This document shows, in pieces, positions 1 to 6,537 of a stretch of 64,000 nt of DNA. The translations under genes were made by a program, and so were the position numbers. Origin of the DNA: Planctomycetaceae bacterium (GTDB lineage: Bacteria > Planctomycetota > Planctomycetia > Pirellulales > Pirellulaceae). The number at the start of each line of letters is the position of its first letter. Positions within the stretch are counted from its first letter, which is position 1. Below the pieces are notes generated by a model. It was not told the DNA's origin. It ran no database searches and worked only from the letters and a program-made list of their open reading frames with translations. The DNA lies in contig JACKHM010000002.1 in NCBI GenBank assembly GCA_020638995.1, positions 2,046,001 through 2,110,000 of the forward strand, in the 5' to 3' direction.

Positions 1-20
1 GAGCGCCAGGGAGGTGCGTG

Positions 21-305
21 ATGGATCCACATGCAACGTGGAAGCAAATGCAAGAAGAGCTAATGGCTGAGAATTGGGAGACTGCCATTGAGCTGGCGGA
101 AGCGTTACTCGAATGGATTGATGGCAATGGCTCTCCGCCGCTCGTTGGTAGTAAAGACCTTCCCTACGGCTGGCACCGGGAACTTGCTCGGGCCGGCGCG
201 AGGTACGTCCTGATTGCCGCTGGTTTTGAGAAGATCGACGCCGAAGCAGAAGTCGAAGAGCAAACCGCTCGCGAGAGCACGGAGGCAGACGATGATGCAT
301 CATGA
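21..305 (+). CDS. small acidic hypothetical protein
   Basis: This is a 94-residue acidic protein with no family that I recognise. The first two thirds look helical (an alternating E/A/L/W segment around residues 10-35), and the C-terminus is a run of Glu, Ala and Asp. A GGGAGG Shine-Dalgarno sequence at 9-14 lies six bases before the ATG at 21, which is why that codon is preferred to the GTG at 18. The gene overlaps the next one by 14 bases (292-305), so the two are probably translationally coupled. No signal peptide or membrane segment is visible. The function is unknown; the size and context fit cargo of an accessory island. Confidence 0.65.
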   Translation: MDPHATWKQMQEELMAENWETAIELAEALLEWIDGNGSPPLVGSKDLPYGWHRELARAGARYVLIAAGFEKIDAEAEVEEQTARESTEADDDAS

Positions 306-651
306 TCGCGTGTGGTGTGTTAGTCGCGCTGACTCGGCTGAAGATCTGGCTCATAAGCTGACGGAAACGACGTGGTGCTGTTGTACCGCGTTTGCGATGG
401 GCAAATACCTTTGGCTCAATGACGCAACGTCACCAGATGGGGCACAAGAATTTGCCGTCATTAAACAATGTGACGACAGCACATTTGTTCAGATCGAGTC
501 AATCACCTTCTCGTGGTGCGACTTCGATGCTGCGCAGCGTTTCATTGAGGCAACACTGGCCGGAGAAGACGACGAAAGTGACTTTTGCCGTCACGTCTCG
601 CCCGTCCTGCAGACACCCAAGCAGCATGGTCGCTGCCCTCACTGTGCCTGA
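292..651 (+). CDS. small cysteine-containing hypothetical protein
   Basis: This is a 119-residue protein that I cannot assign to a family. It opens MMHHDRVWCV, contains a WCCC cluster near residue 27, and ends with a short Cys/His-rich tail (CPHCA) that could bind metal; that role is inference. The frame is open upstream to 214, but the ATG pair at 292/295 is more credible because it overlaps the end of the preceding gene by 14 bases. A strong intrinsic terminator begins 18 bases after the stop, so genes 21-305 and 292-651 probably form a two-gene transcript. Confidence 0.6.
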   Translation: MMHHDRVWCVSRADSAEDLAHKLTETTWCCCTAFAMGKYLWLNDATSPDGAQEFAVIKQCDDSTFVQIESITFSWCDFDAAQRFIEATLAGEDDESDFCRHVSPVLQTPKQHGRCPHCA

Positions 652-669
652 TGACGCTTCGAGCACAAG

Positions 670-697
670 CCCCACATCTGATCGATGTGGGGTTTTT
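670..697 (+). terminator. intrinsic terminator after the first small operon
   Basis: A perfect 9-bp stem (CCCCACATC at 670-678 pairing with GATGTGGGG at 684-692) has a 5-base loop and is followed directly by TTTTT at 693-697. It ends the transcript of the two overlapping small genes. Confidence 0.85.
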
Positions 698-897
698 ACC
701 GCTGCTTCCGCAACAGCGGAACACTGGCTTCTGCGGAGGTTGACTGTAAGGCCGTGTGGTTTCCTTGACTTGTCAACTGCCAAAGTCTCTCCGAGACCTT
801 GGATTGCACCTTCGAGCCCACCATTTGCTCGTAGCGTCTTTCCGCAGTACTCTACGCATTCGCATTCACTGATGCGTTATCCCTTAGGGAGCGTGTA

Positions 898-1077
898 ATG
901 CTAGAACGAATCATCACCGTTGCACTTTCAGAACAGGAGTGCCGAATGGTTGTGCGGGCGCTCCAGGAACTCCAAATGCGGCTCAGTTCGCAAGGGCAGA
1001 CGCAAGGCACGGACGAATGTCGATCAGCGGCTCAGAAAGTTACAGAGGCGATTTACGAAACAGACAAAGAAGAGTAG
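898..1077 (+). CDS. small 59-residue hypothetical protein
   Basis: This short reading frame starts at ATG 898 (MLERIITVALSEQ) and stops at TAG 1075-1077. It encodes 59 residues. The composition is that of a folded helical protein (SEQECRMVVRALQELQMRL), with an acidic end (YETDKEE). A GGGAG sequence lies upstream at spacing compatible with a ribosome-binding site, and a long terminator hairpin lies 120 bases downstream. No family is recognised. The start, the plausible ribosome-binding site and the terminator together support a real gene. Confidence 0.5.
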   Translation: MLERIITVALSEQECRMVVRALQELQMRLSSQGQTQGTDECRSAAQKVTEAIYETDKEE

Positions 1078-1197
1078 CTACTTCCGCGTGCCACGACCGA
1101 TTCCAGACAAGAAACCTTTCCAAACGATACACCGTCGTACTGCTGGTCGATCGTGTCACCGCGCCTTGCACATTGGTGGCACGCACTGGCCGATGTA

Positions 1198-1234
1198 CTC
1201 GGTTAGGCTGCTTCGCAGTCTAATCGAGCTTTTT
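1198..1234 (+). terminator. intrinsic terminator with a 13-bp stem
   Basis: CTCGGTTAGGCTG (1198-1210) pairs with CAGTCTAATCGAG (1216-1228), counting two G-U pairs. The loop is CTTCG, and TTTTT follows at 1230-1234. It probably ends the transcript of the 59-residue gene. Confidence 0.8.
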
Positions 1235-1361
1235 CATCCATTTGCAGCAGTCGGGTCCACTTGCTACAGTGAACGGCCTGCCAGCTGCGACGCATCTACT
1301 GCCGAAACGCGTCGCAGCGCCCCCCGGCGAGACTTGCCCTCTACGCCGGGTACTGCCCCTG

Positions 1362-1400
1362 CCCGGTTAGGTCGCTGCCCCGCCTAGCCGGGCGTTTTTT
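1362..1400 (+). terminator. GC-rich intrinsic terminator
   Basis: CCCGGTTAGG (1362-1371) pairs with CCTAGCCGGG (1383-1392) with one G-U pair and an 11-base loop. A run of six T follows at 1395-1400. It could act as a second stop or mark the end of a cassette. Confidence 0.8.
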
Positions 1401-1508
1401 CTCCCCGACTGTTTCACGTTGTTCCAGCGAGACGGGTCACCGCGGAGATTCACGGCGTGCCGCCGTCTCGATCGCATCATGGTAAAGCGGATGTCATTCT
1501 ATATCGAC

Positions 1509-2114
1509 TCATGCGTCTTCAAAGGGAAACGCAAGTTGCATCTGTCGGGGCGGCAACGATAACCACGTCCGTCCGCGGGCGGCACGCCAAAACTCTCCTG
1601 GCTCAACATGGAAGACGCGCCGAATGGCATACGCTTCACTTTCTGTCAGTGACTCCAGAAACATCTTTTTCGTGTGACGGTGATACTTGGCTCGCTCCAC
1701 GAGCTTCCGGTAATCTCGCCCCAGTAGTTCCTTCATGCGGCGGCGCTGCTCAAACCTCCGGTGATAGTGACTGTTTGGCTTAAACACGTACAGAATGAAC
1801 ATCGGGTCGACCGGATCGTCGGGCGCAAGCGGATGAATGTACGGCCCGTCTCCCCACGATTTGTTGCGTGTCGCGTGCAAACATTCACCGATGCCGCCGA
1901 TGGCCATCGCCTGTTCGTATTCAATCCGAACCGTCGGACTTTGGCGTTGCGACTGCTCGGTGTAGGGAAGCGATGGATCGGCAATGAACTGCTTGATGTG
2001 GTGGTTTGCGAGAGCCGCATCGATCAGAACGTTCGCGTAGACGGCAATTCGTTCCGCTCGCGCGCGAAACGCATCGTCACTTTCGTCTGGGAAACGGAGT
2101 TGTCTCACCAGCAA
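1509..2114 (-). CDS. hypothetical protein, basic, 201 residues
   Basis: The protein is 201 residues long and has no recognised family. The N-terminal half looks helical, followed by a segment with a YVFKPNSHYHRRFEQRRRMK stretch rich in basic and aromatic residues, and a short C-terminal tail (LAFPFEDA). No signal peptide or membrane helix is seen. The minus frame has a more balanced composition than the overlapping plus frames, so I read it as coding. It is divergent from the gene at 2166, with about 50 bases between them for both promoters. The basic middle could contact nucleic acid, but that is only inference. Confidence 0.55.
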   Translation of the reverse strand: MLVRQLRFPDESDDAFRARAERIAVYANVLIDAALANHHIKQFIADPSLPYTEQSQRQSPTVRIEYEQAMAIGGIGECLHATRNKSWGDGPYIHPLAPDDPVDPMFILYVFKPNSHYHRRFEQRRRMKELLGRDYRKLVERAKYHRHTKKMFLESLTESEAYAIRRVFHVEPGEFWRAARGRTWLSLPPRQMQLAFPFEDA

Positions 2115-2165
2115 ACTCTAGCACAGTTTGCCGGCCTTCGTGCTTCACGATACGATGCTCACCAC

Positions 2166-2417
2166 ATGTCATCCAATTTGGCATCCGCCCTTCGGCAGCG
2201 ACAGTTTCAATCGCTTGCAAGTGATGCCGAGTTGATTCGCGGCTGGCAAGACGCGTCCCAGCGCACGGCACAGGCAGAACTGCTAATTCGCGAGGCGATG
2301 TACCGATTTGCAATCGGGCGAATCACCTATGCCGAGCAGACCGAGATATTCACCATCCTCAATTTTGCGATGCCCTCGGACAGTTACATATCGCCAGACT
2401 CCCGCGAAGCGCATTAA
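2166..2417 (+). CDS. small helical hypothetical protein
   Basis: This 83-residue protein (MSSNLASALRQRQFQ at the start) looks largely helical, with Ala, Gln, Arg and Leu well spread. The open frame extends upstream to 1761, but that part overlaps the minus-strand gene and is low-complexity in character, so the ATG at 2166 is taken as the start. There is no signal peptide, metal site or recognised domain. The minus-strand frames across this interval lack a plausible start. It is probably another small cargo gene of the island. Confidence 0.45.
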   Translation: MSSNLASALRQRQFQSLASDAELIRGWQDASQRTAQAELLIREAMYRFAIGRITYAEQTEIFTILNFAMPSDSYISPDSREAH

Positions 2418-2494
2418 TCGTCTTGGGTGACCTGCGCTTTCACGTTGTCGACTTTCTACTTGCGCATGCAGCTCCTTGTGGTACCTTTTTGTCG

Positions 2495-2752
2495 ATGAAG
2501 ACGGCAATTTCCAACCGGGCACCACTCAAGGAACGGCAAGCACTGCTGTCTGAAGAGATCACACTGGAAGCAATCAACTTCCATCGGCAAGGATATGACG
2601 TTTCGGCCGTGAAGCAACAGATGCTTAGGCGTTACGACGACATCGTGTCTGTCATGGATCAATGGTGGCTGACCGAGGATTTCTACTGCTGGATTGTTGA
2701 GTACGCAGTTCGAAACGCAGAAAGACCGGAACTGCTTCACGGCGGTAGATAG
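2495..2752 (+). CDS. small hypothetical protein, 85 residues
   Basis: The protein begins MKTAISNRAPLKERQ and runs 85 residues. It ends in a Trp/Tyr-rich amphipathic segment (DQWWLTEDFYCWIVEYAV) that may pack against a partner or a membrane. The frame is open to 2423, but the ATG at 2495 gives a more normal N-terminus. No family is recognised. The gene follows the 83-residue gene on the same strand after a 77-base gap and converges on the DUF2726 gene. Confidence 0.5.
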   Translation: MKTAISNRAPLKERQALLSEEITLEAINFHRQGYDVSAVKQQMLRRYDDIVSVMDQWWLTEDFYCWIVEYAVRNAERPELLHGGR

Positions 2753-2886
2753 CACCATCTCGCCAGCAGGAAGCAAACCAATGAGGAAACGCGGGAACGA
2801 TACCGCTTCGCGACGTGTGCTACATCCAAGTCCCCTTGACGATGCCAGGCACATGGAGCGTACTTCACCATCGAAGGACTCGAATC

Positions 2887-3450
2887 TCAAGTTCTCCGGC
2901 CAATCACTGCCTTTAGCTTCATGGCTATCGCTGCCGCGTTGTACCTGTCTTTCGCGCGAAACCGCAGCAGTGGGATGTGGACATGCTTGAGAAGATCATC
3001 GACAAACGCATCGCGCCGCTTTCGGTCATCGCGGCTATGCGACTTGTCATCGAGCTCAATTGCCAATTGCACAGCCGAAGTTGCGATGTCGCAGATCACG
3101 AAGTCAATGTGTTTTGCCTGAATACGGTTGAAGTGCGTCTTATTGCCCTCTGCTTCCTTTCGCACGAAGACGAGATCGGCCAGCCGTACCTTCGAAAAGA
3201 TCGCCACTCCCGGAGGGGCAGCCTTCAGAAGCGTCGCAAAGAATCGCCGCTCGGCGATCGAGAGCAGATAGCGGCGTCTGCCGTACGGGAAGGGACTTCT
3301 CTGCTTCCCGGTCTGTTCGTGTCTCTGTGCTGGCACCGGGAGAGCGTAGCGAATCGTTATCCGCCGTACAACTTTCGTATGGATTTCGTTGCGACATGAT
3401 CGCTTCGGCGCTACGCTGCCTCCCCCTATGAATACCGTGTCGGACCGCAA
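2887..3450 (-). CDS. DUF2726-domain protein (nuclease-fold)
   Basis: The C-terminal 130 residues match the DUF2726 pattern as I know it: a YLLSIAERRFF opening, a hydrophobic V-RLADLVFV strand, a basic stretch (HFNRIQAKHIDFVICD), the charged ELDDKSHSRDDRKRRD motif and a final strand and helix (IPLLRFRA). The family has a restriction-endonuclease-like core; the Asp and Glu/Lys of the D-ELDDKSH region are the likely active-site residues. The ATG at 3450 would overlap the 5' end of the divergent gene at 3428, so the real start may be the GTG at 3336, which removes a poorly conserved-looking N-terminus. The role is probably in DNA processing or defence; the substrate is unknown. Confidence 0.75.
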   Translation of the reverse strand: MRSDTVFIGGGSVAPKRSCRNEIHTKVVRRITIRYALPVPAQRHEQTGKQRSPFPYGRRRYLLSIAERRFFATLLKAAPPGVAIFSKVRLADLVFVRKEAEGNKTHFNRIQAKHIDFVICDIATSAVQLAIELDDKSHSRDDRKRRDAFVDDLLKHVHIPLLRFRAKDRYNAAAIAMKLKAVIGRRT

Positions 3451-3994
3451 CTTCGGCTTGCTGATTGCCTATCTTGTGCCGGGATTTACGGCACTACTTG
3501 GCGTTAGCTATTTCTCGCCGACCGTCGCGAGTTGGCTGCACGGCGCAAACGCTGACGGACCGACGATCGGCGGGTTTTTGTATGTGACGATTGCGTCGGT
3601 TGCGGCGGGCATGATTTGTAGTGCCGTTCGCTTTCACGTCATCGATCGCATTCATCACGTAACAGGCATACGGCATCCTTCGTGGGACTTCACGAAACTC
3701 GGGGAGCGTATTGCGGCCTACGACCGGCTCATCGAAATCCACTACAGCTACTACAAGTTCCATAGTAACGGCCTTGTCGCACTGCTCTTCTTCTACATGG
3801 CGCGGCAGATTGCTGTTCGGCACGGGGCGATGGGTCTCGAAGATATTGGCACCGTTTTCCTCGGAGTCCTGCTCTTTGTGACTTCTCGCGATAATCTGGC
3901 CAAATACTTTTCGCGCGTGGCGAAGCTGCTGGGAACCGACGACGACGCCGCCGCGACAACAGACGAGGCATCGCAACAGCTTGCAACGGAGTAG
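3428..3994 (+). CDS. integral membrane hypothetical protein
   Basis: This is a 188-residue membrane protein. Hydrophobic segments lie near residues 8-30 (FGLLIAYLVPGFTALLGV), 45-65 (IGGFLYVTIASVAAGMIC), 110-130 (LVALLFFYMARQIA) and 140-155 (IGTVFLGVLLFVTS). The C-terminus is cytoplasmic-looking and acidic. The ATG at 3428 is used because the upstream extension to 3389 adds only a short basic stretch. The gene is divergent from the DUF2726 gene and the two 5' ends are back to back, so they may share a control region. No family or function is recognised. Confidence 0.7.
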   Translation: MNTVSDRNFGLLIAYLVPGFTALLGVSYFSPTVASWLHGANADGPTIGGFLYVTIASVAAGMICSAVRFHVIDRIHHVTGIRHPSWDFTKLGERIAAYDRLIEIHYSYYKFHSNGLVALLFFYMARQIAVRHGAMGLEDIGTVFLGVLLFVTSRDNLAKYFSRVAKLLGTDDDAAATTDEASQQLATE

Positions 3995-4478
3995 CGCAAC
4001 GAGCATCTTTGCAGAATTTGCATTGAACCTTTTGCCGTCAACGCTACACTGACAGGTGGACGAATTGCGTCCGTAGTGACTTAAGTTTGGAGATCAACTC
4101 ATGATTCGTGACGAGTAAAGTCACACCAACAATTCAATTGACGCGCGAGCGTCATGTAACTGCTTCGCCGAAACCCGCGAAACTGAGCCCACTGGGCTCT
4201 TAACTACTGAAGTAGGTGCATCGACCGCGCTCCCTGTACGGGAGCGTCGGCCATGTGCTGTTCAGTAGTGCCTCTTCGCGGGGGCTCGGCGAGCGGTCTT
4301 GGATTCGGCGCTCCTCTTTGCATTTCTTGAGGCCAACGCAAACGATTTCCCGCCGAAGGTTCTCGACCGCTTCTGCTGCCTGACTGTTCGCGTCAACCGG
4401 ACACGGTAAGAGCGATGGTCGTTCTTGCTGATTGTTTCGAGCAGCAATTGCTCAAGGTTCTTGATAGGAGGACACCCC
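3995..4478. other. 484-base gap with nested hairpins
   Basis: No gene is supported here. The left half contains hairpin-forming sequence (see the candidate structured RNA at 4185-4269). The right half, 4270-4460, has open frames on the minus strand of 65-74 codons without plausible starts or ribosome-binding sites. The gap ends in a strong AGGAGG site for the 30-residue gene at 4479, so it may contain that gene's promoter and a long leader. Confidence 0.5.
4185..4269 (+). ncRNA. candidate structured RNA or palindromic element
   Basis: Three nested or adjacent inverted repeats lie in 85 bases. GAGCCC/GGGCTC at 4185-4190 and 4194-4199 form a tight hairpin. ACTACTGAA (4203-4211) pairs perfectly with TTCAGTAGT (4261-4269). 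Inside that, CGCTCCC (4228-4234) pairs with GGGAGCG (4240-4246). The outer and inner stems make one long imperfect hairpin of about 67 bases. There is no T-run, so it is not a simple terminator. It could be a small RNA, a 5' leader of the gene at 4479, or a recombination site; the sequence alone does not decide. Confidence 0.4.
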
Positions 4479-4571
4479 ATGTCCAACGGCGGTCACAAGG
4501 AGACGGGTACGCAACAACCAACAACAAAGGAAAGGCCAAAACCTGAAGAGACGAAGTCGGCGAGTAAGTAA
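4479..4571 (+). CDS. 30-residue Lys/Thr-rich small protein
   Basis: A very short frame (ATG 4479-4481 to TAA 4569-4571) encodes a 30-residue, highly charged and apparently disordered peptide rich in Lys, Thr, Glu and Pro. The reason to call it is a near-ideal Shine-Dalgarno sequence, AGGAGG at 4466-4471, seven bases before the ATG, which is unusual in this window. No homology is recognised. It could be a leader or regulatory peptide, or a small cargo protein. Confidence 0.45.
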   Translation: MSNGGHKETGTQQPTTKERPKPEETKSASK

Positions 4572-4691
4572 GCGCTTGCTGGCCCGTCATTCACCCCCCC
4601 GCGTGGCATCGGCTGCGCGGGGCTTCATTCTTTGGCGAAGAATGCGTCGTATGTGCGTGACACAGGTCGGAGATTGTGGCACTCTGGTGCC

Positions 4692-4940
4692 ATGGCAACG
4701 CTTACCGACACGCACGGCTTCATTAAGCAACTCGTTCAGGCCGGTGTTCCCGAGAAGCAGGCCGAGGCGATTGTTGAGGGAGTGCAAGAGCTGAACCTTA
4801 CTGTATTGGTATCAAAGGATGAGCTTGAATTGGCCCTCGCACGCTTGGAGACGCGCTTCACCACGCGCTTGGCAGCTTTTCTTTCCATTGCCGTTGCTGT
4901 CCAGTCAGCGATCATCGCCTTGATCAAGATCTTTCCGTGA
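4692..4940 (+). CDS. DUF1640-like coiled-coil membrane-anchored protein
   Basis: This 82-residue protein has the layout of short bacterial DUF1640-like (CCDC90/MCUR1-related) proteins: an N-terminal helical part (THGFIKQLVQAGVPEKQAEA), a central coiled coil (KDELELALARLETRFTTRL) and one C-terminal membrane helix (AAFLSIAVAVQSAIIALIKIF). Such proteins are common in genomic islands; a molecular role in bacteria is not established. The ATG at 4692 is chosen over 4632 because the family normally begins just before a segment like THGFIKQL. Confidence 0.75.
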   Translation: MATLTDTHGFIKQLVQAGVPEKQAEAIVEGVQELNLTVLVSKDELELALARLETRFTTRLAAFLSIAVAVQSAIIALIKIFP

Positions 4941-4971
4941 CAAGCAGGGCCTTCTGTGGCAACATGGCCCC

Positions 4972-5142
4972 ATGCTACACAAGCCGTTGCCTTCAACGGT
5001 CACCATCCACGAGCGCGACCTTCCTCGCCTTCGTGCTAAGTTGCGCAGCAAAGGTTTCACCACCGTTGAGCAGCGACGAGCCATCGCGGCCGTCCGCGCA
5101 ATCATCAGTCAGAACGACAGTTGCAAAAATCGTCAGACCTAA
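4972..5142 (+). CDS. 56-residue hypothetical protein
   Basis: A short frame from ATG 4972 to TAA 5140-5142 encodes a basic 56-residue protein (MLHKPLPSTVTIHERD at the start). The helical middle (LRAKLRSKGFTTVEQRRAI) is plausible for a nucleic-acid-binding or structural peptide. It follows the DUF1640-like gene after 31 bases on the same strand, so the two may be co-transcribed. No recognised family. Confidence 0.4.
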   Translation: MLHKPLPSTVTIHERDLPRLRAKLRSKGFTTVEQRRAIAAVRAIISQNDSCKNRQT

Positions 5143-5410
5143 CGCGAGGACTCTGCTGTGTGCACCGGTTAGTACCGTATGCATGCTATCCGCCGGAGCG
5201 GACATCCAGAAAACGCCTCGGAAAGAGGAAGGGTAGTGACGACTCGGGCTTCTCTCTATCGAGGCGTGCCTTCTTCGTCGGCTCTGTCCGACGAGTCGTT
5301 CGCCACTCCTATGTGGCTGCAGATGTGCTACCCGGGGTCGCGTTGAGTTGCATTGGCACGCTTACGTGAGTTAGCATGCTCGCGATTCTACTACTGTCTC
5401 CCCTCACACC

Positions 5411-5704
5411 TTGAGAACCGTTCCGCCGCTCAAGCCACAAGAAATTCCATTGGACTATCCTGATTCAAATTACATGTTTCGACCATCGGCTGAAAAGCCG
5501 TTACTCGCAACGCCAGCCGCGGTTGCAGAGTACTCCCATGACGTGATCGTCTCCTGTTGGAAGGTGTTGAACTTGATGGCTGAGAAGCATCAAGGGCTTG
5601 ATTACCTACAAGTGTTTAAGGCAGAAGATCAATCGGAGGACCTCTGGTTCATCGAAGATGACGACGGTGGTGCAATTACCGCGCTGCTTCCATCGGACCA
5701 CTAA
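5411..5704 (+). CDS. acidic hypothetical protein, 97 residues
   Basis: The frame is open from a TTG at 5411; the first ATG is at 5474. The protein is acidic towards its end (EDQSEDLWFIEDDDGGAI) and has a helical centre (AAVAEYSHDVIVSCWKVLN). The segment DLWFIEDDDGGAITALLPS resembles a two-stranded hairpin followed by a turn, and the composition is that of a folded soluble protein. No family is recognised. It stands alone between small intergenic gaps on the plus strand. Confidence 0.55.
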   Translation: MRTVPPLKPQEIPLDYPDSNYMFRPSAEKPLLATPAAVAEYSHDVIVSCWKVLNLMAEKHQGLDYLQVFKAEDQSEDLWFIEDDDGGAITALLPSDH

Positions 5705-5939
5705 AGGAGAAGATCGAGGCCCGACGTAATTCGTCGGCAGAGGAGTGCCTGGAATCGTGCAACAGCGAAGATTGGCGGGGCAAGCGAGACGCTGAAGGAT
5801 GCCCGCACATCAGTCAAGGGAATGGACGAACCGATCGTAGCGAAGGCAGCGAAAACGGACAGACGTTTCATCAGAAGTGTACGATGTCCCTGCAGCTGCG
5901 ATTTTTGGAAACCCAAGCCTCAATTTGTCGAGTTTGAAC

Positions 5940-5970
5940 TTGCCGTTGTGCCGCTTGGTTGTGGTATAAT
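5940..5970 (+). promoter_or_regulatory. sigma-70-like promoter of the toxin-antitoxin pair
   Basis: A perfect TATAAT sits at 5965-5970, with TTGCCG at 5940-5945 as the -35 (19-base spacing). The expected start site lies about seven bases beyond the -10, which is at or next to the ATG at 5977, so the antitoxin mRNA may be leaderless. Confidence 0.7.
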
Positions 5971-5976
5971 CGGAGC

Positions 5977-6222
5977 ATGACTGCCAAACTGAGCAAAGAA
6001 CTGTCGAACGCTTTAAGCGGCCATGATCAGATCGAGGCGATTGACCCCGAGACTGGGCGTATCTTTATCGTTACAGAGAAGTCTCTCTTCGAGCTATCGC
6101 ACCAGCAGCAAATCAACGCGGCGATTCAACGCGGTGTCGAGGACATGGAAGCCGGTCGCACCATGACCATTGAAGAATCGCGACGCAGAAGCAACGAGGC
6201 TCTCGACCGCATTCGGCAATGA
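5977..6222 (+). CDS. antitoxin of a RelE/ParE-type module
   Basis: This is an 81-residue protein. The C-terminal half is helical and charged (AAIQRGVEDMEAGRTMTIEESRRRSNEALDRIRQ), a pattern typical of antitoxins that wrap around RelE/ParE toxins. The N-terminal part (TAKLSKELSNALSGHDQIEAIDPETGRIF) probably forms the dimer and DNA-binding part. The toxin ATG overlaps its stop codon (ATGA at 6219-6222), the usual coupling in such modules. The promoter lies at 5940-5970. As in other modules, the antitoxin would be expected to repress its own promoter; that is inference. The family assignment rests on context and pattern. Confidence 0.75.
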   Translation: MTAKLSKELSNALSGHDQIEAIDPETGRIFIVTEKSLFELSHQQQINAAIQRGVEDMEAGRTMTIEESRRRSNEALDRIRQ

Positions 6223-6434
6223 CTTTCGACCTTGAGATCACCGAAGCGGCTCACAACGATATTATTCGGAACGCCGCGTGGTGGGCGGAGCATCATTCTT
6301 ACGATCAAGCGATTCGTTGGCGGGATGCCATTTACAAGCAACTAGAGTCGCTTTGGGACCAGTGCGAAAGGCAGGGGAGTGACGTGGATCGCACATTTAG
6401 CCTGCGAAGTCAGCAATATGTGGTTTCGAAATAA
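6219..6434 (+). pseudogene. RelE/ParE-family toxin, C-terminus broken
   Basis: The first 45 residues (LEITEAAHNDIIRNAAWWAEHHSYDQAIRWRDAIYKQLESL) match the start of plasmid-stabilisation RelE/ParE toxins: a beta-strand, then two amphipathic helices. After about residue 50 the sequence stops matching: there is no beta-sheet core or the final strands with conserved Arg/His/Tyr. The protein ends at 71 residues, while a full toxin is about 95-105. The last 20 residues (DVDRTFSLRSQQYVVSK region) are probably read out of frame or from joined DNA. The toxin is therefore likely inactive while the antitoxin survives. Confidence 0.65.
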
Positions 6435-6498
6435 AACTGCCGCTTCGTCAAACTCGAATTGACTTCACACTAAAATTGTGGCGTGTTTGTCGTCTAAC

Positions 6499-6528
6499 TT
6501 GCGCGTTGAATAATCGCTGTGTTATACT
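6499..6528 (+). promoter_or_regulatory. promoter of the recombinase gene
   Basis: TTGCGC at 6499-6504 and TATACT at 6523-6528 are 18 bases apart. The predicted start site falls two to three bases before the GTG at 6538, so this mRNA may also be leaderless or nearly so. Confidence 0.5.
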
Positions 6529-6537
6529 TCGGATAAT

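Larger units (their letters stand above)
1078..1508. other. intergenic stretch with two terminators
   Basis: No convincing gene is seen in this interval. The open frames here are arginine- and cysteine-rich and look like shadows. It holds two intrinsic terminators, described separately; between and after them I see nothing recognisable. The second terminator faces the 3' end of the minus-strand gene that follows. Confidence 0.5.

Noticed and set aside
5238..5299. Hairpins TCGTCGG/CCGACGA and ACGACTCG/CGAGTCGT
   Set aside because: The two stems share bases and exclude each other; no T-run or conservation evidence, so not called as a terminator or RNA.
5136..5348. Possible integron attC site: ACCTAAC at 5136-5142 and GTTGAGT at 5342-5348 with short complementary flanks
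   Set aside because: The core pairs match poorly, the element would be over 200 bases, and the recombinase at 6538 lacks the integron-integrase insertion, so no integron is supported.
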